Positions 23,166-35,249 are shown, counted from the first letter of the stretch. The stretch: 64,000 bases of DNA from Athripsodes cinereus (GCA_947579605.1 OX388307.1:16593237-16657236); one strand, 5' to 3'. Notes: a model not told the origin generated them from the sequence alone. Numbers and translations: made by a program.

Positions 23166-23806
23166 GGATAAGTATTCCAAACAAAAATTAATTTAATAAT
23201 TATTTTATATACGTTAAAAACTAAAGAAACATTTGAAACTGGTATCTTACGTATGTGCATTCGAAAATTGGTAAGCGCGAAACCCATTGATTGAACAAAT
23301 TATTTATCGGTGGTGTTCGATACTCACGGCTAATTGAAAAATACTATAACGTGAAATATAAAAATACATTTCTAAATTCATTTTAATAATCACCCAAAAG
23401 TTATAAATTTTTATAGTTGTTTAATCTCATTGTAAATTACATGGTGCAATGCGTATTGACCAACTATCTGACGGTTTTCGGAAACACGCAATTATGATGT
23501 CATAATATCATCTTCACAGTATGACTCTTATAGGTCAATCTATTTATTATCTACATACCATATCTAGTCACTGTTATTACATTTGATTATAGTTATATTC
23601 GTAATTGATATTATTTGTTATATTTGTGCTCTTAGCAATATTGAAATAAATAATACTTACGTATGTAGGTTATCTATGTATATAGGAAACAAATAGGTAT
23701 ATAACTTCTTTATTAACATTTTTCCCGTACGATATAAAGAAGTTCCATAAGTATTCTGTACTGAGTCATTTCGGACATTTCTTGCATCAAATTTGGTTAA
23801 AAAGGT

Positions 23807-25545
23807 TGATACGGGGGGGGTGAGAGAGATGGTGAAAGACTGGTTTTGGTTGAGGATTTATAAAATTTTTAACCAATAATGCCAGCGGCTGAGACTCTAC
23901 TGGGCTACCCACAGCACTCCAGGAGTTAAAACAATAAAAAAAATAAAATGGTCTCAATTAAATATATAGTGAGGCTATATAAATAAGAGACGACAAGTTA
24001 TTTGTAAATAAATGGACAAATGTGTAAAAGACAAATTTAGATTCAAATAAACATTTAATTAAAAATAAAAAAATTCTTACCACTATTACAAACACACGTT
24101 TAAACAGCAACACAATACTACGACTTACTCACTACCCCGTATTGTCTGTGCACACGTAATTATCCCAATATAAAAAAACACACTTGATTATTATTTCAAT
24201 AAAAACGAAAACGTAGCACTTTTAAAATAATTAAATTTCACTTTGCGAGGATTGTAATGGATCCCACGATGAGGGCGCCTCTGGCATGAAAATGCCTAGA
24301 AACAAGTTGAAGAAAGCGCCCCTTGGCGCAGTGCTGGGAGGGCGAAGTCCCACGTCCGAGGCTCCTGGAGGCAATTACCAGCCTACACAGGTGCAGAGTT
24401 GGCTCGTCATGACTTCAGGAGGAGAATATCTCGACTCAACTGAAGTCCAGTGGCCAGAGACAGACTTGTCTCTCTGAAGGTCAGATGATGAGTGATGGCA
24501 GGAGCGATCCTTCTACCAAGGACAACTGACTGCTCACTACGACTCGCTGATGATAACTGATCACCACGGATGACTGGAGGAGACTCACTCTTCTTTCAAG
24601 GACATCTCTCTACTACCCTTGAGTGGGGGTAGGGGGTTGGTCATGTACTCCTACTATGATGTGATTCATCAACGTGCAGCGCCGTGATTGGCTAATGAAA
24701 ATACAAGTACACGCCTTCCCGCAGGTACCATTGTATTACGAGTCCACCTGGGCTCTTGTCGGGATTCCAGGAATTATGCAGTAAATAATAAAATAAATAT
24801 TTACAAATGACATGATGTGATAAAGCGTTCAATGCACTGATTTTAATTAATAATTAATTAATTCACATATGTTATAGTGTCTCTTTCACTGATATTAATT
24901 TCGAAACAATATTTCTAGTGTCCATTATCACAGTTTATTATTATATAACGAGCGTCCATTCCGCAACACAAATAACACATATCTTATTCTATTACATATG
25001 TCACAATACAACCCTTTAGGTAGATAATTAAATACTCAAACTATGTATGTCACAATTAAATTATAATTCATACCTAAAGAGCTGTTTACATAATTCAACA
25101 CATGTCACCGATATCGACACTCAATATCTCGAAGCGTAGGTATAAAAAAATCCAACCAAGCAGATACTAAATAATTACAATACGCAGACATTCTAGAATA
25201 TCCATTAAATAATTTAAAAATCAATTAGCGAAGTAGGTACACAATGAATGCGCCTTAATCTTTCGTTGAGTTATTCTTTTTGTTGCCCCTGTTGCTATGC
25301 AGGTACAAATAAAAATAAACAATAATATTTTGTATGCAGGTACGAAGATTAGCAAACAATAGATATCTAATAATAATATTAATGCAGGTACCTTTTAAGT
25401 GCAGGCAATATTTTAATTTCGGGATTTTCAGAGTTCTTACGAACTGCCTTGTCTTATTTCGGTATTTCAGTACCACTTTCTAAATACCAATTATTATTTT
25501 AATGATAACTTTTCGGCACAATACCTAACTATACCGGGCATATCA
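23807..25545 (-). repeat. 3' LTR of the gag-only retrotransposon
   Basis: This 1739 bp repeat matches 27852-29593 essentially base for base. The only differences noticed are 8 rather than 9 G residues in the run near 23812 and one GA unit fewer just after it. A GC-rich island (about 24250-24780) contrasts with AT-rich ends. Several GCAGGTAC motifs lie at about 25300-25390. Small open frames of 63 and 73 codons inside the LTR are identical in both copies and show no known domain. Confidence 0.93.
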
Positions 25546-26560
25546 AATCGCCACCCATTCCTTGTCGAAAAGTTATCTATTCTTTATTAAACACATCCCA
25601 CAATAAAATTTGAAATGCAATACAATTTGGCGAGATTACCCATAAACTTCTAAACAATTAGCAAGTAGGTAGGTGCACACACATTTCAATAAAATAATTA
25701 ACATATAAACGCGTTTCTTCTTTTACATTTTTCTTTAAAACCAGCTAAATTAGAATTACAAAAACACATTGTCAAACATACATCTCGTATGTGACCAAAA
25801 TAAAACAAAGTAGATGTGACTCACAATGTCAAAACAAATATTATATTCTTCATACATTTCCATCAAGCATGCTTTGTGACAGCAGACTGGGGACTGGTTC
25901 TCTCAGTTGCACATACATCTCTCACAAACATCGGACCTCCATGTCCCTCACAAAACTCAATAACACAGACCTCACTGTCCACACGACGAAATACATTGGA
26001 GAACTAAGCAGGACGGAACACTCATCGCCTCTGTGCTTATCCCATAATAATAAAAAACATACCCTTCATACACGCAGAATTACAACTCAATACACGCAGC
26101 ATTACTTTCTCCTCTTACAAATAACTCCCAGTACCAACTGAGAATCCCTCACACATCTCTGTCACACAAAGCATCTCACTCCTCACGATTCTCATATTCA
26201 GAATAACAACATTCTATTCACATATTCCACACATCCAACATCCACATAAATTATCTTCACACGTTACACTCGCTGGTTACTTCAAACAAATTCTATTTTC
26301 CATATTCCAAATTTAAATTAACATTTCATAACGATTAAAAGAAATAAATGCACACGTAGGCATTTAACAAAAGTTGCACCTACCTACCTACGTAATGAAA
26401 AACATTTTACACATGAAAATACCTATCTAGTCATCCTAATCTATACTGGGCGCCAGAGATATTTTTACGGAAAATATTCAAACCATTTAAATATTTAAAC
26501 AAAATGCATTATTCCTATAACAAGCCTAAGTCAATCCTAATCCAATATACACACATGTGA
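25546..26560 (-). other. Non-coding interior of the retrotransposon, 3' of gag
   Basis: About 1 kb between the gag stop and the 3' LTR has no minus-strand open frame and no pol motif. It ends with the purine-rich tract next to the LTR. Autonomous relatives carry several kilobases of pol here, so pol was lost or replaced. Confidence 0.75.
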
Positions 26561-27634
26561 CTATCTGACTTGATTGAATTTTCTCCTCGACTTCAAGCAT
26601 CGAGAATCCATATCGATGAACAAATTATAAAAATAATCATCGACAGCATAACATTCATAGTTGATTCGATTGATGGATGCATATTTTATCTTTTCGAACA
26701 ATATCAACGCTGTTCTACGGCGACGCGATATTTTTCTATTCACGAATCTAAATATAATTATAGCTGTACATACAAGCAAACGTATGCAGCTTTCCGCGAT
26801 CAATCCCGCGACGATCAGCATTGCCAACACTGATTTCAACACCCACGCGAAAGACTTAACCCATTCGTGAATAGAGGGAGGTGTGAGTACCTCCCGTTCG
26901 GTGTCCTTATCTATCTCTTCCTCCGAGAGGGTAACCCCATCCTCTACGGGTACAATTTCCTCCCTAGCGTCCTGGCTAGGTACATACCGAACCTCATCGC
27001 GAACAGATGCTATGTCTGGAAGATTATCTAACACAACCTGATAACTCTCTGTGATCACCTCAGGTTCAGATTGTCCCTCCGGAGTGTATTCTGGAAAGTC
27101 CAGGCGCCATACCAACTCTTGCAAATGTTCCAGATTAACTAACTCCCGACCATTAATCCTCGTCCTATACCAGGATGCCATTTGCTTCCATACGCTCATT
27201 GCTGGTCCTTCATCTTTAAATAAAACATGACCATACCCTTTTAAACGATTGTTTATCCTGACCTTCCAGTCAACAAAATCACTCCCCAGTTCATCCCGAC
27301 CTTGACACACTGTCAACAGGTCATTATAGATCGCATTTATCTGCCCTTCCACACCAAACCTTTGCAAAATTACTTCTTTGAATACACCCCATCGACAATA
27401 CCGAAACCCCAGAGACTTCCAGTACCGCTTTGCGTCGCCGCGCAAGCAATACACAGCCTCCCTTGGCAATTCATCTTCCCACTCAAGCTTCCAGCGTTCC
27501 TCGCATTCTTTGAGGAACCGTTCGGGGCCTTCATCAGTCCAGCCTCCGAACGAAAGCGAAAATTCGCGCTCATTACATCTGATATCCGACACCTTATCCA
27601 TCGATCGAATCATACCGTAATACACAATAAACAC
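26561..27634 (-). CDS. gag: Retrotransposon Gag-like protein with hydrophobic C-terminal segment
   Basis: A 357 aa product. Residues 30-185 resemble the retrotransposon gag (capsid) domain of Ty3/Gypsy elements: FxxxCEERW (41-48), YCLRGDAKRYW (62-72), WGVFKEVILQRFG (82-94), LLTVCQGRDELGSDFVDWKVRI (106-127, spaced). Gag forms the particle that packages element RNA. Residues 186-255 are acidic and probably disordered. Two hydrophobic stretches (about 262-280 and 284-297) follow, then a basic cluster RRRR (304-307). No zinc knuckle (CCHC) is present, which is unusual for this class. The first ATG (27634) is used here; Met12 is an equally good start, since conservation begins after it. The gene is the only one in the element and lies antisense to the host cuticle gene. 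Confidence 0.82.
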   Translation of the reverse strand: MFIVYYGMIRSMDKVSDIRCNEREFSLSFGGWTDEGPERFLKECEERWKLEWEDELPREAVYCLRGDAKRYWKSLGFRYCRWGVFKEVILQRFGVEGQINAIYNDLLTVCQGRDELGSDFVDWKVRINNRLKGYGHVLFKDEGPAMSVWKQMASWYRTRINGRELVNLEHLQELVWRLDFPEYTPEGQSEPEVITESYQVVLDNLPDIASVRDEVRYVPSQDAREEIVPVEDGVTLSEEEIDKDTEREVLTPPSIHEWVKSFAWVLKSVLAMLIVAGLIAESCIRLLVCTAIIIFRFVNRKISRRRRTALILFEKIKYASINRINYECYAVDDYFYNLFIDMDSRCLKSRRKFNQVR

Positions 27635-27829
27635 ATGTCAATAAAACAAAGCCAAAAGTCAAAACAATACACATTCGCCATTACAAATAACTTGTCAGTT
27701 CATTATATGAAATAAAATAATATCCCCTCCTCCAATATCACAAATAATACGGTTAAAAAATTAAAAGAAGATCTCAGGGATGGATTCGTTGTAGCGATTA
27801 TACACAGATGTGTATTTTTTCGCTACGAG

Positions 27830-27848
27830 CCACACGTTCAGGGGGCCA
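27830..27848 (-). promoter_or_regulatory. Probable primer binding site
   Basis: On the minus strand TGGCCCCCTGAACGTGTGG starts three bases inside the 5' LTR. It begins with TGG, the complement of the CCA end of a tRNA, as such sites do. The matching tRNA was not identified. Confidence 0.5.
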
Positions 27849-27851
27849 ATA

Positions 27852-29593
27852 TGATACGGGGGGGGGTGAGAGAGAGATGGTGAAAGACTGGTTTTGGTTG
27901 AGGATTTATAAAATTTTTAACCAATAATGCCAGCGGCTGAGACTCTACTGGGCTACCCACAGCACTCCAGGAGTTAAAACAATAAAAAAAATAAAATGGT
28001 CTCAATTAAATATATAGTGAGGCTATATAAATAAGAGACGACAAGTTATTTGTAAATAAATGGACAAATGTGTAAAAGACAAATTTAGATTCAAATAAAC
28101 ATTTAATTAAAAATAAAAAAATTCTTACCACTATTACAAACACACGTTTAAACAGCAACACAATACTACGACTTACTCACTACCCCGTATTGTCTGTGCA
28201 CACGTAATTATCCCAATATAAAAAAACACACTTGATTATTATTTCAATAAAAACGAAAACGTAGCACTTTTAAAATAATTAAATTTCACTTTGCGAGGAT
28301 TGTAATGGATCCCACGATGAGGGCGCCTCTGGCATGAAAATGCCTAGAAACAAGTTGAAGAAAGCGCCCCTTGGCGCAGTGCTGGGAGGGCGAAGTCCCA
28401 CGTCCGAGGCTCCTGGAGGCAATTACCAGCCTACACAGGTGCAGAGTTGGCTCGTCATGACTTCAGGAGGAGAATATCTCGACTCAACTGAAGTCCAGTG
28501 GCCAGAGACAGACTTGTCTCTCTGAAGGTCAGATGATGAGTGATGGCAGGAGCGATCCTTCTACCAAGGACAACTGACTGCTCACTACGACTCGCTGATG
28601 ATAACTGATCACCACGGATGACTGGAGGAGACTCACTCTTCTTTCAAGGACATCTCTCTACTACCCTTGAGTGGGGGTAGGGGGTTGGTCATGTACTCCT
28701 ACTATGATGTGATTCATCAACGTGCAGCGCCGTGATTGGCTAATGAAAATACAAGTACACGCCTTCCCGCAGGTACCATTGTATTACGAGTCCACCTGGG
28801 CTCTTGTCGGGATTCCAGGAATTATGCAGTAAATAATAAAATAAATATTTACAAATGACATGATGTGATAAAGCGTTCAATGCACTGATTTTAATTAATA
28901 ATTAATTAATTCACATATGTTATAGTGTCTCTTTCACTGATATTAATTTCGAAACAATATTTCTAGTGTCCATTATCACAGTTTATTATTATATAACGAG
29001 CGTCCATTCCGCAACACAAATAACACATATCTTATTCTATTACATATGTCACAATACAACCCTTTAGGTAGATAATTAAATACTCAAACTATGTATGTCA
29101 CAATTAAATTATAATTCATACCTAAAGAGCTGTTTACATAATTCAACACATGTCACCGATATCGACACTCAATATCTCGAAGCGTAGGTATAAAAAAATC
29201 CAACCAAGCAGATACTAAATAATTACAATACGCAGACATTCTAGAATATCCATTAAATAATTTAAAAATCAATTAGCGAAGTAGGTACACAATGAATGCG
29301 CCTTAATCTTTCGTTGAGTTATTCTTTTTGTTGCCCCTGTTGCTATGCAGGTACAAATAAAAATAAACAATAATATTTTGTATGCAGGTACGAAGATTAG
29401 CAAACAATAGATATCTAATAATAATATTAATGCAGGTACCTTTTAAGTGCAGGCAATATTTTAATTTCGGGATTTTCAGAGTTCTTACGAACTGCCTTGT
29501 CTTATTTCGGTATTTCAGTACCACTTTCTAAATACCAATTATTATTTTAATGATAACTTTTCGGCACAATACCTAACTATACCGGGCATATCA
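27852..29593 (-). repeat. 5' LTR of the gag-only retrotransposon
   Basis: A 1742 bp copy of the repeat at 23807-25545. In element orientation this is the upstream LTR and should hold the promoter. The copy is followed on the + strand side by the target duplication AGGT. Confidence 0.93.
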
Positions 29594-29597
29594 AGGT

Positions 29598-32303
29598 TAT
29601 TTAAAATATAAAATAAGTAAAATCAAATTTAATTTTTGAACATTGACTTGAATGATCACAAAAACATAATTTGACTTAGGTAAAAAATAAATACTAAACT
29701 CTATACTAAATATTTTTAACCCAAATTTTTATGTTTAAATATATGTTTGTATTATTTAGAGAACGTGTACCTACAGTTTCTAGATATTTATTTTAATCAG
29801 TGTACATATATTTAAAGTCGAATAACTACCGTCTAAAAAACATAACATAAAGGATAAAAGGAAAAACCACAGTCATATAGAACAACATTTGCAATACAAA
29901 ACCATCTAATATTTCAAGTATACAAATTAATGAAAATAATAAAAAGTGAATAAACAAGTATTCCAAATAATTGTATTGCAAGATGTTTATGTCTTTGATT
30001 ACTCAATTTACTATGAAGATATCAGATAAATAACAAGATAATAATACAGGCACATTAAATAAACACAATATGGTACCTAAATACAAAGTAATATATAAAT
30101 AAATATTACAACGGTTCTCTAAAATATAATAATTCTCAGACTTCAAACCAAAATGTACGCAATGATGGTCTACATAAAATAGTAGTAGGTATTCAAAAAC
30201 TCTATTAAAAGATTAATATCATTTACAAAATATAGATAATAAAACAATATCACCCGTATCAACTCAAATTGCCCAATATTTATGATAATAAAAATTTATG
30301 AAATCAGTCTGAAACTTAATCAATCACAAAAAATAGTCACACGGTGGCTGATCCGTATATAACCTTAACAATGTAATTATCATGTTTGGATTATTTATCA
30401 ACAATCACAATAAGATTATTGCTTTACTTTATCAACTCAATTAACAACTATTCACACGGTCAAAGTAAAATATAATAATTAAAGTCGTTCATTGATTACT
30501 CGCACAAATATTTGAGTATTAATATAATACAATAATTATTATCAAATCAATGTTATTTTTTATTATCAAATAAGTACCTAGATCATAAACACATGATGCA
30601 AAATCATGTGAATCGATAGATTGTGTATTCACCCATAGAAGTAACGTATTAAAATTGTCATTTAAAAATGTATAATATAAGTGCATATAAAACAATATAA
30701 GTAGATAATAATGCATTTCGCTCTTACTGCACAACGCATTAGCAACATAGCTTTAAGGTTGTTCAGACTTAATTAAAATGGAGTAATAATAATAATCGAG
30801 ATGCATTTTTCCTTACATTTTATAAAGTAAAAATTAATATGTTGGGTAATTTATTCATAGATTTTCTCTTGCTTAGATATGAAAAATTCTGCCGAATTCG
30901 AAAACTACTTTTCACTGTGTCGGTGTTTAAGTAGAGAATTCCATAATAAAAAACAAATATTTTTTAATTTCACTAGTTTATGGGTGCCTAGAATTTTATT
31001 ATTTTTAAATTACTTTGTTACAGGCACAAAAAGTACTAATTTTTTACAGTTGTATGTCGTAGCTATTTATATTTATTAATTAACATTTACATATATGCGT
31101 TGGACGTATATAAATATGAATGCATAAATAATAAAATAATCGATACAGGGTAAAAAGCAAAAACCACAATTAAATTAATTATTAAAGGTTTTGTCTACTG
31201 AAGTCGCACGATGTGAAGAAATGTGGCATTGTATTTTTATTGGAAAACATAGACATATATAATAGCATAATATTATCATACATTAGAATATAATAGATAC
31301 AAGCAAAGGTAAACGCGGTAGATAATAATTAATACTTGCTTGTCATAATGAAGTAGGTACCTAAATAAATTAGTAGAAAAGGTCTCATGAGTGTACACCT
31401 ATTTATTATCTGTAGCTAAAAACGCGTGCGCCACTGTACCTACTGTGTGTTCATATGATACTACTAATTTTATTAAAAGTAACTAGATTTTCTCACAATT
31501 ATGATAATATGGATTAGATTAAGAGTGGATATGCAGGATAACTCATATACATAACAAAACATACAAAAATGCCGATTTTCATAGGAAGGATAATAAACAA
31601 TAAAGGATAATAAAACAAATCTTTTTGTTTTATCTTAATAAATACTTCTTGAGAATTTCAATAATTATGAACTTTGAACTTGTGTGCATATCTAGGGCGT
31701 CGTCATAATGCTAAGAGCCATCCAATTATTTTCAATCCGAATTGACCATGGAACGATGTCAAGCGTAAACACAAACTCTTTCCCAACATACTCGTACTTA
31801 TTATTCATCATTTATTTCTTTTGTGTTTCGCTATTATCAATCGTTACATCTGTTTGGAAATTTTCCGATTTCATATAAACAACTATAAATCTCTAAAGAC
31901 ACGAATGTATCTTTTGTTTTATTAACAACTTATACGAGTATGCCTTGGTACACATTTATTAATTTATTATTTTGATTACAATGCAATCGTTTTCCTGATG
32001 AAACTCTTATCTGACCTGAATATAATTATTATAATAGGATGGTACTTCATTACTTTATGTTACAAATGACCTTGCTCTATTGCTATATTTAAATTTATTA
32101 ACACTTTACATTATTTCCGTTAAATCGTTGAGCTAAACAAACTGCAAGATTGGAAACGTTTTAATTATCACTTTGTCGGTACATGCCTTTTTATAGTTTA
32201 TATCTTATTTTAACACAAAATTTATTTACTTGTTCAGATAATCCATAAATACAGAAACGTTCTAGAAACTTGTACAACTAGTAACAAAATTAATGATTTA
32301 CAG
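29598..32303. other. AT-rich sequence of the putative first intron
   Basis: No recognised repeat or open frame of note. If exon 1 is correctly placed, this is the downstream end of the 10.9 kb intron. It ends at the acceptor TTTACAG just before 32304. Confidence 0.45.
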
Positions 32304-33097
32304 GCTCAAGATGGAAACTCTATTGAGACTTCTGGACCTGGAGAAGTTTATCCATACCCGACTTATCACGAAGTACCACGAAACCTTCCATTTACATGCG
32401 CGGATAAACAGCCGGGATATTATGCTGATCCAGATACTCAGTGCCAGGTAACACAAGAATACTATTATAAAATATAGTTATTTCAACATTCTTACCTTGT
32501 TACATAATATTCTCATTCCAATTTCATTGGTCGTAATTTTAATTTTTTATAGGTTTGGCATTGGTGCGTCCCATCCGGACATAAGTATTCATTCCTGTGC
32601 CCCAATGGCACAGTTTTCAATCAGGCTTTCAGGGTTTGTGACTGGTTTTATAATGTAAGTACATTTTTGATTCAAGATCCAGAGTAAGCATATTATTTCA
32701 TTTGTTTTGTAAAAGTTGAACCCGCTTTTATAATAAATGCAAATGTACTCCGAATATCATTAAATATGTTAAAAAAACTTTTTCCCTCTCATTTCTAGGC
32801 ACATGTTGTTTACATGTTGTGATATTTCATTTGCAGAATATATGTTGAGTATTTTACCGTACAGCCTTAAATTTAAGTACACACAGCCTCACATCAATAA
32901 AATATTTCCAAAATATGTACATAATTCTTTATAAATCAAATTAGTACATGCAATTATTTATTTATCAATGCAGGTTATTTAATAATTTTGATTTGTGTTT
33001 TTTAATATTTCAGGTGGATTGCCAACAAGCCGTTTCACGTTACAACATCAACGATGACTTGTATAAAGACAGTGAAGGCAATTTGATCAAAGGATAA
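32304..33097 (+). CDS. CPAP1-like cuticular chitin-binding protein, exons 2-4
   Basis: Exons 32304-32447, 32553-32654 and 33014-33097 (stop TAA) are each bounded by AG acceptors and GT donors (CAG|GTAACA, AAT|GTAAGT) and all join in phase 0. They encode 109 aa. With exon 1 at 21310 the protein is 143 aa. Six cysteines follow the CBM14/peritrophin-A pattern: TCADKQPGYYADPDTQC, VWHWC, HKYSFLC, FRVC, VDC, with the aromatic residues that bind chitin (YY, WHW, F, WFY). A single such domain after a signal peptide is the layout of CPAP1 cuticle proteins, which are secreted by epidermis into the chitin matrix. The mature protein starts near AQDG and ends in a short acidic tail. The specific CPAP1 paralogue was not determined. 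Confidence 0.85.
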
Positions 33098-33850
33098 TAT
33101 TCATCTACAATTTTAATAAAAAGTCATTTTAAATCATCAACCAATGATCATCTACCTTCATGTATATACACCACCCAGCACAAAAGACATCCATCACTTA
33201 TTTATTTAATTTATCACCATTAACAATAATTTATTCTTGTCGTAGAGAAAGACAATGTATTTGTTTCTATAAGCCAAGGGATCTATGACAGACTCTATAG
33301 ATTCAAATAATTTATTTGTATGTTTATTTTTGGGTATAATATTTATTGGTATTTGTTCTTCATCATGTAGAATAGGTGTATCTTTAATTTTTTTCGACGA
33401 CTTTGGTCAGTATATTCAAATTCATGTTACCACATACTATGTTACCATGATCTTGCTTAGTTATGCATAGATTTTTGAATGAATGCTTATCAAATAATGT
33501 GAATGATGCTTAGGTATTTATTTATATAAGATAATATAAAAATATCTTTAGATGGTTTGTACATATTTAAAAAAATTAATTCAATCATTTTCATTCGATA
33601 TAAAATTTCCAAGCAAGATATTCATTTAAAGAACGAGATATTAAAAAGTGTATTGGACTATACTAGATATATCATTTTTACAAAACATTTTAATGGTTTA
33701 TATAAAATGTGAATATATAATCCATTTGTTTTTTGTGTGAAAATTGATTCTACTTGTTAATTTATTTTTTTTGAAATCATGTTTATACTTTTTTTATATG
33801 ATAAAAATGTATTAACAAAAAAAAAACGAAGTAAGTGCTTACCAAAATAT
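33098..33850 (+). other. 3' UTR start and AT-rich downstream DNA
   Basis: A canonical polyadenylation signal AATAAA lies at 33115-33120, just after the stop codon, so the 3' UTR may be short. Beyond it no gene was recognised; an open frame near 33285 has no domain. Confidence 0.5.
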
Positions 33851-34080
33851 ATGTGAATGATCTGGTGCTTTAGACATGTAGAGAGAATGAAGTGGGACTG
33901 AGTGATATAGAAAATATGTACGTGGTTGAGAAAATTTGCGCTCTAAAATAAGCCCATATGGAAATTACATGACTATGTATAAGATGACAGTTATTTTATT
34001 AAGAATTTGTGCTGAGCCCGTTAAATAGGTGAGTATGTATGAGAAACTGTATGAATGTACTTATTTGAAGCTACAAATGC
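33850..34080 (+). pseudogene. Very degenerate LINE C-terminal remnant
   Basis: GGTGCTTTAGACATGTAGAGAGAATGAAG and GTATGAGAAACTGTATGAATG follow the region that encodes LRWFGHVERM and CMRNWMNVE in the LINE copy at 35778. Many stops and losses intervene. It is called on these two anchors only. Confidence 0.4.
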
Positions 34081-34182
34081 ATGTAAAATAAGGATTGGAA
34101 CATGCTCAGCTGACTTTGACTACATACCTACTCCTCTCCTCTCTAACATTATTTTTTTTAAATAAAAATATATCTATCTATC

Positions 34183-34262
34183 TCGGCATATCTCACAACT
34201 AGAATAGTCGGTAGATTACCTGTATATAATAAGCATGCCAGCTGTCCTCTTGTACAGTACAG
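34183..34262 (-). repeat. Fragment of the 250-bp SINE-like element
   Basis: CGGCATATCTCACAACTAGA, GTATATAATAAGCATGCCAG and CTGTCCTCTTG match successive blocks of the element. The rest is missing. Confidence 0.55.
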
Positions 34263-34944
34263 TAAAAGAACAATAACTTGTTTTTCTGAATTGTTTTTAT
34301 AATAAAAATATTATGTAACATTTTTGTGTTTAGTAGAATTTATGTTTACTACATATTACTATTTCCTAAATCATCATAGGAATGAAATCAAGACTTGAAA
34401 CTCATTTTATTTTATTTACTAGATATTCTAGTATATATTTTCAATTGAAGTGCTTTGAAATTATTTTGAGCAGAAAAGTGAAAAAATAAGCAATGTGCAT
34501 TGTTACTCATATTTAGTAGGTATAAATTTTCATCGCCAAAATAATCAGTTACCATAGAGATAATTACTTTTTATATTTTTATAAGAATATAGGGACGATG
34601 ACTCGTTTACGAGTGATCTGGATGGGTTAGAATATATTTACTGAAAAAAATACTTGTTTTATTTCACCTTTAAATTTTCATCCAATCATCTTTGTGACCT
34701 ACAGCTGAATAGTAAAATTATATTTACATAAATATTTTGTTTCTAGTAAAACTGTGAAGTGATTTTTTATTCGTATAACATGGAATTTTTTTTTTTTTTG
34801 GATAGCAGGTTCAAAGTTCACAAGGTCGGATCCTAGTGACGAACCAATGGCTTAGCAGTTGCAAACAATATCGATAGGTGGCGATGGAGTCGCAGTAGTT
34901 GAGGATTTGCAGCTAATAATTACAATAATCTCAGGCTACCCACA

Positions 34945-35205
34945 CACCCCTGTAGCCTAATGGTTCGAGTACTTGACTCGTAATACAGAGGTGATGGGTT
35001 CGAATCCCAGTAGGTGCGGTTGGTTGGATGAAGTCGCTTTTCAGCGATGAATGCAGTCACCCGCTCTGAAAAGATTGATATGAGAGAAGCATAAGGGAGA
35101 AAAGGTGGAATTGGTGAACGTTGCCATGGTGTAAAGCGCTTAAGCCAGCCAAAGCCGATTCGTAATCATCGGAACACCTAATACTCTCTTCTCTACCCTG
35201 CAAGT
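34945..35205 (+). repeat. tRNA-derived SINE
   Basis: A pol III A box TAGCCTAATGG (34953-34963) and a B box GGTTCGAATCC (34997-35007) are spaced as in a tRNA gene. The middle carries CTCGTAA, an anticodon-loop-like motif. The acceptor stem does not pair well and a 200 bp unrelated body follows (GAAAAGGTGGAATTGGTGAACG, GTAAAGCGCTTAAGCCAGCC), so this is a SINE, not a tRNA gene. The body recurs in degraded form at 46195-46450. Confidence 0.75.
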
Positions 35206-35249
35206 GATGCATAGATTGTGATTTGGTTCATACCTATCGATTAATACAT

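Larger units (their letters stand above)
23807..29593 (-). mobile_element. Gag-only LTR retrotransposon with 1.74-kb LTRs
   Basis: Two near-identical direct repeats (23807-25545 and 27852-29593) flank a 2306 bp interior that holds one gag-like gene on the minus strand. On that strand each LTR begins TGATATGCCCGG and ends CCGTATCA (TG...CA termini). The interior starts with a primer-binding-like TGGCCCCCTGAACG three bases after the 5' LTR. A purine-rich tract AAGGAATGGGTGGCGA precedes the 3' LTR. A 4 bp duplication AGGT (23803-23806 and 29594-29597) fits Ty3/Gypsy-type integration. No protease, reverse transcriptase, RNase H or integrase is present, so the element is non-autonomous. The LTRs differ visibly only by one G in a G-run and one GA unit, so the insertion is very recent. 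Confidence 0.92.

Noticed and set aside
24286..24477. 63-codon open frame (identical copy at 28334-28525)
   Set aside because: It sits in the GC-rich part of both LTRs, antisense to the element. Identity only reflects LTR identity.
25791..26141. 116-codon plus-strand open frame in the retrotransposon interior
   Set aside because: It is antisense to the element, has no domain, and is rich in codons expected from pyrimidine-rich antisense sequence.
27302..27715. 137-codon plus-strand open frame
   Set aside because: It lies opposite the gag gene and is a shadow of its codons.
34950..35022. Functional tRNA gene
   Set aside because: A and B boxes are good but acceptor and anticodon stems do not pair properly and a SINE body follows.
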